Part shown: positions 52,749 to 62,561 of the stretch, piece by piece
Numbering within the stretch: the first letter of the stretch is position 1
How the letters are laid out: each line of letters opens with the position of its first letter
Assembly: GCF_000283155.1 (NCBI RefSeq)
Contig: NW_004454166.1
Coordinates: 4,221,994 to 4,285,993, forward strand
Source: Ceratotherium simum simum
Lineage: Eukaryota; Chordata; Mammalia; Perissodactyla; Rhinocerotidae
Direction: 5' to 3'
DNA: 64,000 bases
Notes under the pieces: generated by a model
Databases searched by the model: none
The model's input: the letters and a program-made list of their open reading frames with translations, nothing else
Told to the model about the DNA's origin: nothing
Made by a program: the position numbers and the translations under genes

Positions 52749-53059
52749 GGGCCAGCCTGGTGGCGTAGTGGTTAAGTTCACGCACTCCGCTTCAGCGGCC
52801 TAGGGTTCGTGGGTTCGGATCCCAGGTGTGGACCTACACACCGCTCGTTGAGCCAGGCTTTGGTGGCGTCCCACATATAAAATGGAGGAAGATTGGCACA
52901 GATGTTAGCTCAAGAACAATCTTCCTCAAGCAAAAAGAGGAAGATTGGCAACAGATGTTAGCTCAGACCCAACCTCCCTCACCAAAAAGTAAATAAATAA
53001 ATAAATAAAATGAAACAAAATAAAAAGTGCTGGTCCTTTTAAAAAAAAGAAAAGAAAAG
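52749..53059 (+). mobile_element. ERE: ERE SINE
   Basis: GGGCCAGCCTGGTGGCGTAG head, GGGTTCGGATCCCAGGTGTG and body, an (AAAT)n tract at 52990-53009 and an AAAG-rich end. Perfect 16-bp duplication AAAGACTGAAATCCTG at 52733-52748 and 53060-53075. Confidence 0.96.
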
Positions 53060-53075
53060 AAAGACTGAAATCCTG

Positions 53076-53361
53076 AATGAGATGAGGCTTCTGGGGGAGG
53101 GTGAGAGTGAATAATGCTAGACAATAAACGTGGCTTTTAAGGTGTATTCCAAGCAAAAAGTAGAGTAAGAACAAGGAAGGGAAAGGCCCATGGGTGTCAA
53201 CTAATTGATGATCTAGAAATGGCAGAATCACTCAGCCATGGCTATGCCTTCCTTTTTGCATGAAAATTACCTCTTCATAGAGAAAAAAGAAAAAGACTGC
53301 CGAGATGGAATTTGCATCATGATAAGTAAAGTGACATTAAGAGAGTTCCTAGTTATGTTAA
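53076..53361. other. Unassigned stretch
   Basis: No repeat recognised. Confidence 0.3.
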
Positions 53362-53652
53362 ATCCATCCATCCATCCATTCATCCATTCATTAAACAAAT
53401 ATTTATTTAGTGCCTAGTATGTCCCAGACACTGGGAAGACCACTGAGAACAAAAAAGCCTGGTCCCATCTTCATGGATGTGACAGCTCAGTGGAGAGAGA
53501 TAACATTACAAATAACCACATGGATATATCATTACAAATTGTGGTAAGAGCTATGACGAAAGGGAAAGATGAGATGAGATTGTATTGAAAACTCACTTAG
53601 ATTGGGGGTGGGGGTGGGGTCAAGGAAAGTTTCTCTTGAGAAGCACTATTCT
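53362..53652 (-). mobile_element. L2: L2 fragment with (ATCC)n tract
   Basis: An (ATCC)n/(ATTC)n tract at 53362-53391, then AAACAAATATTTATTTAGTG, TGTCCCAGACACTGGGAAGA and GTCAAGGAAAGTTTCTCTTG. Confidence 0.7.
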
Positions 53653-53974
53653 GGGGCCGGCCCCGTGCCTTAGCAGGTAAGTGCGCGCGCTCCACTGCTG
53701 GCGGCCCGGGCTCGGATCCCCGGCGCGCACCAACACACCACTAGTCCGGCCATGCTGGGGCGGCGTCCCACATGCAGCAACTAGAAGGATGTGCAACTGT
53801 GACATACAGCTATCTACTGGGGCTTTGGGGAGAAAAAGGGAAAAAAAGGAGGAGGATTGGCAATAGATGTTAGCTCAGGGCCGGTCTTCCTCAGCAAAAA
53901 GAGGAGGATTGGCACGGATGTTAGCTCAGGGCTGATCTTCCTCACAAACAAACAAAAAAAAAGGCAGCAGCAGC
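53653..53974 (+). mobile_element. ERE: ERE SINE, long subtype, inserted beside L2
   Basis: GGGGCCGGCCCCGTGCCTTA head, GGATCCCCGGCGCGCACCAA, CAGCAACTAGAAGGATGTGC, ACAGCTATCTACTGGGGCTT and two GATTGGCA units. Perfect 10-bp duplication AGCACTATTC at 53642-53651 and 53975-53984. Confidence 0.96.
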
Positions 53975-53984
53975 AGCACTATTC

Positions 53985-54694
53985 ACTTCTGTGCGTATCA
54001 TGCAGCCCAGGTGAACATGCTGAGGGGCTAAGAGAACACACAGGTGTGACTGCAGAAAAAGTCAATAATCCTGAAAACACACAAAGAATATGAGACAATG
54101 GGAGATATGATAATGTACCCATTTCCAAAAGTAGAGGCAACGTGGAGTCTGAAAACCACAGACCAAAAAATAAAAAGCTATGCGTATAAAAAAGAAAGCG
54201 GCTTTGCCAGCCCGTTCACAAAAACACGTCATGCAAAGGAATCTCACGCAGGCACTCACCCCTGCCCTTTTAAGTTCAGCATAAGTCCACCAGCTCACTG
54301 GAAATCCCTCGCTTAGAGGTACAACCTCCTAAGATTTGCTGGTGAGTTGGCTATATTTGGAGACTTCAAAGCAACTTAGCGTCAAAAATCCTTGCTGGTG
54401 CCTTCCATTTGTTGCCTGTGTCTTCTCTCTGGCTGAAGAGATTTTCAACTCCATGTTTATGGAAGGAACAAAATAATTCCTTCCTAAGGGTTCTGTCTCC
54501 ATCAGATATGTTGTGCCATGTTGCAGCTATGACTTATTTCCCCTCTTACTTCATGGAAAAGAACCATACAGTGGCATAATTCCTGCTGGCCTGAGTTAAA
54601 CCTGCAAGATGGTCATTCGACCAATAGATTCCTTTACTTCCTTACATATGTATACAGATGGATACATATATATATACAAAATTATATATGCATA
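53985..54694. other. Unassigned stretch of about 700 bp
   Basis: No repeat recognised. Confidence 0.3.
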
Positions 54695-54778
54695 ATTTTT
54701 AATTTTCTAATAGCCACATTTTAAAAAGTAAAAAAAAGAAACAAAATTAATTTTAATGACATTTTTCATTTAACCCAA
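54695..54778. mobile_element. hAT-type transposon, left part
   Basis: AATAGCCACATTTTAAAAAG, ATTAATTTTAATGACATTTT and TAACCCAA, cut by an MLT1A and resumed at 55146. Confidence 0.75.
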
Positions 54779-55145
54779 TGCAATGGACTGAATATGCCCC
54801 CTCAAAATTCATCTACTAAAATTGAAACCTAATCCCCAGTGGGTTGGTATCTGGAGATGAGGCATTTAGGAAGTGATTAGGTCATGAGGGCAGAGCTGTC
54901 ATGAATAGGATTAGTGCCTTTGTAAAAGAGACCCCAGAGAGCTCCCTGCCCCTTCTGCCATGTGAGGTTATAGCAAAAAGACAGCCATCTGTGAACCAGG
55001 AAGTGGACACACACCAGGCACTGAATCTGCCGGCACCTTGATCTGGGACTTCCCAGCCTTCAGCACTATGAGAAATAAATTTCTGTTGTTTATAGGCCAC
55101 CCAGTCTATGATATTTCATTACAGCAGCCTGAATGGACTAAGACA
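54779..55145 (+). mobile_element. MLT1A: MLT1A LTR inserted in the hAT
   Basis: TGCAATGGACTGAATATGCC, TGAGGCATTTAGGAAGTGAT, GAGACCCCAGAGAGCTCCCT, CACTATGAGAAATAAATTTC and ATGGACTAAGACA. Flanks CCCAA (54774-54778) and CTCAA (55146-55150) agree at 4 of 5. Confidence 0.95.
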
Positions 55146-55349
55146 CTCAATATATCCGAAATATCATTTCAACATTAACCAACATAAAAAAACTGTTAAT
55201 GAAATATTTTGCATTCTTTTTCTTTTTTAACTAAGTCTTTGAAATCTACTGTGCATTTTTCACGGATAGGATATCTGAACTTGGACTAGCCACACTCCAA
55301 GTCCTCAATTGCCTCCTGTGGCTAGAGGTTGCCATATTGGACAGCACAG
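55146..55349. mobile_element. hAT-type transposon, right part
   Basis: CAATATATCCGAAATATCAT, TGAAATCTACTGTGCATTTT, ACTTGGACTAGCCACACTCC and a GCCATATTGGACAGCACAG end. It resembles the hAT at 20594. Confidence 0.75.
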
Positions 55350-55819
55350 TTCTAAACTGTAACTTACTTTTATACTCTAGAAAATTCTAGAAGTCAAAAG
55401 TATCAAGATTTTTAAATGAAATGGCTTCTTCAAAGCAGCTTATGGAAGGTCTGGGTCATAGGAAACTGTTGGCCCTCTCACCAGGGCAAAGAAAGACCCC
55501 TGCTAGGTGGTAGGGTTTCAGGCAGCAGCACCAGAGGGTACTACTCCGGGAGACTGTACTGATGTGGTGGAGCCGGGTAACCGCGGAAGTCCTGATCTGA
55601 GGAGTGATAAGACAGGCTGCCTTAAATGAAAAGCCACTCCTGTACAGATTGCCTTGGCACAAAAACCCCACCTTACTCCTTCTTTAGCATAATGGATTGC
55701 AAGTGGCAGTCACAAAGCAACTTTTACCCAGTTTATATATTAAGCCATCATCAGCTAATCGGCATTTGTTTAAATTTCTTCATCAGATTGTGCATTCAGT
55801 TTTACAGAACAGAAGAACA
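55350..55819. other. Unassigned stretch
   Basis: No repeat recognised. Confidence 0.3.
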
Positions 55820-55890
55820 TTATATGACAATGTAGAGTTTGCAAGTATTTTTCTGTCATTGTCTTATTTAATCCTAATATAATACGTATC
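55820..55890 (-). mobile_element. MIR: MIR fragment (weak)
   Basis: TCATTGTCTTATTTAATCCT and AATATAATACGTATCTTTGC. Confidence 0.4.
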
Positions 55891-56869
55891 TTTGCACTGG
55901 GAGAAAGTGACAAGAAATCAGTAAATTTTGATGGGAGCACCAGATCACTTGACATCACCTAGTTATAATTAAATGACAGAGATATAAACCATCACTAATA
56001 TAAACCTTCTTTTTCATATATATATTAAGATTTCCAAATTAGAGGGAAGAAAATATTTCTTAGCTCACTAGCACATTAACATAGAATAGTCATTAATAGT
56101 TTTTTTCTTTCCTGCCAGTGTTCAAACAGCCTTGGTAACCAAAGAGAATGTTAAAAATAGGTGAAATCTCATTCTTAATAATATTAAAGTTAAAATGCTC
56201 CTTCACAGAAAGTGAACATTTACAGTCATTTTTTACTCTCATCAAGACTGTAGTTCTACAGGATTTACTCTTATGGAGCAGGCAAGAGGGGAAATTGTTG
56301 CCTGGATGCTATATTAATGAGCTAAAAACACCCATTTTCTCTCTGTCACTATTTCTCCATCACCTATTATTGGAGTGCTTAGACATTTTGACAAGCGTGT
56401 TATTTTACTATGAAACCTTACAAAACGGAGGAAGAATATTTCAAAAAATATGGTGAAAACATCCAAGGTCATTATGCTCCTCATTTCTTTGCACTGAATT
56501 TATTTCCTTTTGGTATTTTGCTGTGTATTTGCTGTATTTTGCACACAAAAAATTTCAATGTAGAATAAATTCAAAAGCTGCCCTCTCCCCCAAAGATAAA
56601 ATCTTTAAAAATCACATCCTTCCCCCAGTGGTTTGATTTAAGAAAAACAGAATCAAATGTTAAAAACTCAATGTAGGAGCATCAGTCATGTAAGTCCTCT
56701 TTAATAACAATTATGGATGGCAAATGTAGCACTTGCATATAAGAAGAAAGTCTAGTAGGCACAGGAGAGCCACTATCTCCTAAAACAGTTATCACCACGT
56801 TCATAGAATGTCTCACTAGTATCTGTACTTTGCCTTTGGGGCTCAGTATATCTGGCTGCATTTGCACTA
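55891..56869. other. Repeat-poor AT-rich stretch of about 980 bp
   Basis: No confident repeat. A strong 3'-splice-site-like sequence (TTTTTTTCTTTCCTGCCAG near 56101-56119) stands alone, without a matching donor in frame. Confidence 0.3.
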
Positions 56870-56873
56870 AACA

Positions 56874-56909
<36 letters not shown>
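56870..56909. repeat. (AC)n microsatellite
   Basis: About 19 AC units with one AT interruption at 56879-56880. Confidence 0.95.
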
Positions 56910-56911
<2 letters not shown>

Positions 56912-57322
56912 TAATTCTTATACATGCCTTTTGGAAGGTCCTGTTGACTAAGGCCTAACCAAGAAAGTAGTGAGAGACTGCCTAATGAGAGTAGCCCCTG
57001 AGAACAGATAGACATGGGGGGTTCAGGACTAGCAATCTGCAGGAAAACCACTCCAGAGGGGGATGCTTACTGTTAAGTGGGAAGCAAAGCAGACGGGCCA
57101 AGCACCCCAAAAGTTAAATTTGAGTGTGTTGCCAAAATGGCGTAAATGGAAAGACAGAGAAATGAGCAGGTATCAAAACAGAATGAAATGAGACAAGCTC
57201 AAAAACCAGGTGAGTTAATAATAGCCAGTATGGGAACTAATCCAGCGAGCACAGCCGGTCTGCCATTGCGTCCCTCAGGCCTGGCTTACCACTGGCTTGG
57301 ACTGAGGGCATGTCTTTTAGAG
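56910..57322. other. Unassigned stretch
   Basis: No repeat recognised. Confidence 0.3.
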
Positions 57323-57494
57323 CAGTGTTTTCCAAACTTTACTGTGCATAGATTTCTCTGGGAACTTATTAAAATGCAGAATCTGATGATTCTGATTCAG
57401 TAGCTCTGGGGTCACGTGAAGATTCTGCATATCTATCAAGCTTCCAGATGCTGTCAATGCTGCCCATCTAAGGGCCATACTTTGAGTAGCAAGC
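57323..57494. mobile_element. MER20: hAT-Charlie MITE, MER20 group
   Basis: CAGTGTTTTCCAAACTTTAC left end, TCTGATTCAGTAGCTCTGGG interior and a CATACTTTGAGTAGC end. Eight-bp duplication TTTTAGAG (57315-57322) against ATTTAGAG (57495-57502), 7 of 8. Confidence 0.85.
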
Positions 57495-58104
57495 ATTTAG
57501 AGGGCAGAATCTTGTCACAGTCAGTAATGAAGTAACATCTTCTACTGCTTCCATCTTTGCTCTACATAACCCTAACAGAATTTTTAAAACTTCTTAATCA
57601 ATGCTCTTTAGGAATCATATATAGGTAAAAAATGGGCCAAGACCATACAAGTGCCAGGATCTCTGCCAGGCAAGAAATGCTCTGTGTCCTCAAGGGGATC
57701 ATGATCTATAGAAAATTAGAAGGACCCCGTTGAACTCCTTCCTGTTTCAGGAGTGACATAGGGTGCAGGTAGTGATATAAAAATGGTCAAAGACAAAGCC
57801 TGCATGAGTCTTAAAAATGGCAGGAGAGATTCAGCTCTTGAAAGTGGCTTTGCTCTGAGTTTCTGCTTAACAGCAACACCAGAAGAAAGCAAAACAAGAA
57901 CAAAAAAATTCCAGGAGCAATGGTAGTCAGGGAGCCTGAGTTAAAACTCCCAAACCCAAAACCAACATCAAACCCAAGTTCATAGAACGGAAAGCTTTTA
58001 CTGCCAATGTTAAAAAACCTAATGAGCTCAGGTTGCTCTGCAACCTAAAAGACTTTAGGAAAGAATATGGGAGTTCCCATCCCCCTTGTCAAGAAATCAT
58101 CAAA
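57495..58104. other. Unassigned stretch
   Basis: No repeat recognised. Confidence 0.3.
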
Positions 58105-58330
58105 TAATAATAGCTATTGTATTTTAGCATTTACTGTGATCCAGGCACAATAAGTGCTCTATAAGCATTATCTTATTTAATCCTCACAACAAACCTGTAC
58201 AGGAGGAACCACAGTTAACCCCATTTTACAGATGAGGGACCGAGTTTCAGAGAGATTAACTGACCTGCCACAGACCATTTAGCTAGTAAGAAATAAACTG
58301 GGATTCCAAACCAAGGCTGGTTATAATGTT
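58105..58330 (-). mobile_element. MIR: MIR SINE, near full length
   Basis: TATCTTATTTAATCCTCACA, CCCCATTTTACAGATGAGGG, AGAGATTAACTGACCTGCCA and GGGATTCCAAACCAAGGC. Confidence 0.85.
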
Positions 58331-58414
58331 TTCATAATAAAAAGATTTTTAAAAATTAAAAGACTAATTATAAAGCCAAAATGCAATTAAAAACGATCAT
58401 AACTATATCTACCC

Positions 58415-58495
58415 AAGCTACTTCATACGGTCTTTATGAAGCTCCAATGAAATGATTAGAGATTTGAAAGCACTTGGAAAATATCTGTAGCAAAA
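58415..58495 (+). mobile_element. MIR: MIR fragment (weak)
   Basis: GAAATGATTAGAGATTTGAA and AGCACTTGGAAAATATCTG. Confidence 0.45.
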
Positions 58496-58501
58496 CAAGA
58501 C

Positions 58502-58522
58502 AGAAAGAAAGAAAGAAAGAAG
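58502..58522. repeat. (GAAA)n microsatellite
   Basis: Five GAAA units. Confidence 0.9.
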
Positions 58523-58791
58523 CTGGCAAACAAAGGTACTTTGTAAACTATAGAGGATGAGTTTAGCTGTTGATGTGATTTATCATTATTAGGTCCCAAG
58601 ATTGTGGAGCCAAGTCAAGGCTGCAAACACAAATCAATGCTTCTTTCAGCTTTGGGAGATGAAAGGACCTCTTTGAACCCTAAACTTAAACTTCTCTTGG
58701 CCTTGGGATCACCCTGTGGTAATTTATATAAATGAAGCCTAATTGTGAGGAAGTTTATTTCTGTTTCCCCAAGGAAACACTAAAGGAATTT
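58523..58791. other. Unassigned stretch
   Basis: No repeat recognised. Confidence 0.3.
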
Positions 58792-58838
58792 TCTCTCTCT
58801 CTCTCTCTCTCACACATACACATATGCACGCACACACA
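58792..58838. repeat. (TC)n then (CA)n microsatellite
   Basis: Ten TC units followed by an imperfect CA tract. Confidence 0.9.
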
Positions 58839-58864
58839 ATTAAGACTTAACTTCCTCTTCTTAT

Positions 58865-58950
58865 GAAAGCAAAAAACTGAGATCCAGAGAATAGTGATAG
58901 GCCCAAGGTCTAACCAGACAATAGAAGAGTCAACATTTTAACCATCCGTT
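58865..58950 (-). mobile_element. MIR: MIR fragment (weak)
   Basis: AACTGAGATCCAGAGAATAG and GGCCCAAGGTCTAACCAGAC. Confidence 0.45.
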
Positions 58951-59024
58951 TGACTTCATATCCTCTTCCCTGAAGAGGAACTGGAAGCAGGATGAACTAT
59001 ACCTTCCTTCACGGAAATATATTG

Positions 59025-59135
59025 TTTTTCATTCATTCATAATTCAACTCACGTTTATCAGAGCCAGACACTGTGTGAGTGCTGGGATCACAAAGGTGAA
59101 TGAGACATACCTTCACGGTACCTTCATGAAGCCAG
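59025..59135 (-). mobile_element. L2: L2 3' end
   Basis: CATTCATTCATAATTCAACT, AGAGCCAGACACTGTGTGAG and AAAGGTGAATGAGACATACC. Confidence 0.75.
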
Positions 59136-59730
59136 AGTCCAAGACATCCTCTGTATCAGGCACTGTCATAGCCACTTTGGGAATACAAAGATAAGTCAGA
59201 CTCAGTTCCTACCCTCACAGAACTACTACCTAATACGGAAGGCAAACATACAAACAACTAAATTTAAATTTACATAGAGATGTGGGATCCTAAAGAATGG
59301 ATAAAATTTTGACAGGAAAGAACAAGAGCAAAGGGACAAATTGTAGCAAGTTTTTGCATGCCATTCTAATGAGTTTAGAATTTATCTTGTAAGCAATGGA
59401 GAACTACTAGAAGTCAGAGAGCATGGGAATGCAATCATGACATAAGGCTTAGGAACGACGCTTTGGAGAGAGGGAAGGAGAGATAGGAGCGAGGGAGACC
59501 AGTTAGGAAGGAGGTAAAAACAGTGCCCGGAGGTGCAGTCCTGACATATAGGGCCTTACTGCTACAGAAAGCGGTGAATAAATAGGACCTGGACCTGGAA
59601 ATGTTTGCTTGGGAAGCAAGCGTGAGGAGGACTCAAAGAAGACCAGGATTTGAGCTTGTAGTAGGGGAAAATAGCCATTTACCAATATGATAGAGTGAGG
59701 AAAAAGACAGTGGGCTTGATGGTAGATGTG
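59136..59730 (-). mobile_element. L2: Second antisense L2
   Basis: GTATCAGGCACTGTCATAGC, AATGGAGAACTACTAGAAGT, GAGACCAGTTAGGAAGGAGG and AAGACCAGGATTTGAGCTTG. Confidence 0.75.
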
Positions 59731-60394
59731 ACTGTGGTGGAGACTTCTAGAAACAAAGAACCAATGACTGGGAGAGATTTTACAAACCTAGTGCAATGTT
59801 GAGTGTCCTACAAGCAAAGCACATTTTCTTGGACAAGTGATTTTTCCAAGCCTGTTCTGAGAAGTTTCAGGCGCGGGGTCCTTAAACATTATACTATAAC
59901 TGGTATCATTGCTATTCTGGTGTCATTAATAATATTATTATTCATCTTATTCAATGTTTAAGAGAACCCACATGCAGCTATCTCTTCAAAGTAGAATCAA
60001 GCTTCTCGTTCATTCTTGGGAGCCCTCTAGGACTATTTGGGCCATGATTTTTGATTTGTAGAAATCCCTGCTCTGAAGTGGACTGCTTTCCTAGAAACAA
60101 CCATAAATCCAGAAGATAGTTCTAATTCCATCACCCTTGCTCCAGCTACTCACATCCACTGCTCCAAAGCCTACCTTAAAAATGTTAATGAAGGAAATTC
60201 CAAGCCCCTCTAGTAAAGAATTCTGGACTTTGATTGATGGGCTTTCATAGCTTGAATTTTGAGTCCTCCCCCACGGATTAAGCTCCTTCCCTCTTCACAA
60301 GGCTTCAATGAAGATAGCTGATCCTAACCCACCTCTTAATGCTTAATCAAACCTAATAGTACACTCTAGGGAAGGTCTGACCTGCTCCTTTTAT
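59731..60394. other. Unassigned stretch
   Basis: Possibly L3 remnants near 60180-60360; none assigned. Confidence 0.3.
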
Positions 60395-60745
60395 TCATTT
60401 CTTCATCAGCATTCAACATTTTTGAGCACTTCTGTGTGTCAGGATCTGCGCCAGAAGGGCAGCTACAAAGAGAATCAAACATGGTTCCTGTTTGAGTACC
60501 TTAGCTTCTAATATGGAAACCATGCAGTAAAATGACTACAGGAACAGGGAGAAAATGCTCAGAAGCATAAGAGAGAATTATAAAGTGCTAAAGAACCTGA
60601 AAAGGAAGAGATTACTTTCATCTAGGGGACAAGGAGGCTCGTGAGAGGCTTTGTGGATGAAGTAGCACTTAGCTAGGTGTGGAAAGATAAGATTGTGGAC
60701 ATGTGGACTTGGAGAGGAGCAAAAATGACCAGGCCCTTGATCCAA
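60395..60745 (-). mobile_element. L2: L2 fragment
   Basis: TTCATCAGCATTCAACATTT, GTGTGTCAGGATCTGCGCCA, TTAGCTAGGTGTGGAAAGAT and GTGGACTTGGAGAGGAGC. Confidence 0.65.
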
Positions 60746-62244
60746 AAGACAGGACACAAGAATCCTCGGCTGAGAGAGTGTGAGGGCAAGGTGGAGCCCT
60801 GAAAGGTGGTATATTCAGGGGATCTGCCCTATGGAGAGAAAATTGTTGCTACTCATATTCAGCATAGGTTCTGCACTAACCCACGAGAATTTTTCTGTCT
60901 ACAGTCAGTCAAATGAACCTGGATTCAGAAGGAAAATACGTAAGGGTTCTAATTTTAGCCTCAGAAGAGGAAGTTGCTACAAAAAAAAAAAAAAAAAAAA
61001 AAGCCTTAACATGATAAGGGAGGACAAGGCTTGCTGTCATATCAAGAGTGCCACCGTGGCAGGGACCCCAAGGTTTTATTTACCTAGCCACGCCAAGAAG
61101 GTGTTTTTGGATGAAATATCATCTTTTAGAATGAAGTCTTTCTTAGATGTTAGACTATGTAGTGATGCACAGGGAGAATGTTGGTGCAGACAATCAATTA
61201 GGGAATCAAGCAAATCTTAAAAAGTGAATGCCAGGAAATGGTCATCTTCCCCTGCTCTTGCCAGGCTGAATAATGTGCCTATAAGTTTTACCCAATAGCA
61301 TCATCAACAAGAGAAAAAACACAGAACAATCAAGTTAGGGAAGGGTCTGGCAACCAGATTAAAGACTCATAGGGGAAAAAAATTCCCCCAAATAAATGTG
61401 TTGGAAAACCCATTTTGCTAATCATGCCAAAAGCTAAGCCTCACTTGAACTACTGGGGAAGTGTGAACCCTCCTTAATGCCATTTTCCGGACAGTGCACC
61501 TAACAAATACAAGTTTCCCCGGGAGAATCACAATTGTGCAATGGCATTTTTGTTTGTTTGGTCAAAATGCCTTTTTTGTGCGTCCTTTATTTGTAGGAGC
61601 TTCTTTTTGTCAAGATACTGGATGCTTTCTCCACTTCAGGCAACTCTGTAGGTACAAAGGGGAGAGAAAACATTTATTTGGGGATAGAATTAAGAATAAA
61701 AAAGCTAATATCTTGAATTGGGTAAATTTGATGGTGAATATTTTAAAACACAGCATAGCTCATTAAGAAATATGGATCAGGGGTTCTCATAAGTCACCTT
61801 CGGAAAACTAGATGTGGCTGCTATGAAAACAGAGTTGCATTTTCATTCAGCAAACAGACCATCTCTGACAAAATAATCCTATCTGGGAAATATTGGTGAT
61901 CCCCACTGAAATCAACATAGTAAATAGGGGAGGTCCACGTTATGCTGCCCCAGTGGCAACAACGCAGGTTCAGCCAGTAGGACTTCTCTCTGCCCTATTT
62001 CCCACTAATTCAACTTCTCTAAGGAAGAAGGATAGCCAAGACAACAGAGATCTTGTTTGGAGGAACGCCTGTATACAAGTGTATAAACATTGGCTTCTGC
62101 CTTTCTGCAACGAAATGGAGACAGAAAATAAAGCCTTTTCATCACATGAACTGGCTAAAGCGAAAAAGGGAAGAGAAACAGAATAAAGATAACCAGCTCC
62201 CACAAAGGATCACAACATGTATTGTTTAAAAGTACTAGAAAAGA
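60746..62244. other. Repeat-poor stretch of about 1.5 kb
   Basis: Only the A22 run at 60981-61002 is clear. CACAATTGTG, a 10-bp palindrome, lies at 61529-61538 in an otherwise plain AT-rich segment. Frames of 97-146 codons here have no recognisable domain. Confidence 0.35.
60981..61002. repeat. A22 run
   Basis: Twenty-two consecutive A with no attached SINE body; slippage tract. Confidence 0.85.
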
Positions 62245-62561
62245 GGGCAGGCCTGGTGGCACAGGCAGTTAAGTGCGTGCGCTCCGCTGCTGGCGGCCCG
62301 GGTTCGGATCCCGGGCGCGCACCGACGCGCTGCTTCTCCGGCCATGCTGACGCCGCGTCCCACATACAGCAACTAGAAGGATGTGCAGCTGTGACACACA
62401 ACTATCTACTGGGGCTTTGGGGGAAAAAAAGGAGGAGGATTGGCAATGGATGTTAGCTCAGAGCCGGTCTTCCTCAGCAAAAAGAGGAGGATTAGCATGG
62501 ATGTTAGCTCAGGGCTGATCTTCCTCACAAAAAAATAAAAAATAATTAAAAAAAAAAAAAA
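62245..62561 (+). mobile_element. ERE: ERE SINE, long subtype
   Basis: GGGCAGGCCTGGTGGCACAG head, GGGTTCGGATCCCGGGCGCG, CAGCAACTAGAAGGATGTGC and ACTATCTACTGGGGCTTTGG with an A-rich end. Only weak AGAAAAGA/AGAAAGGA duplication at its ends. Confidence 0.94.
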
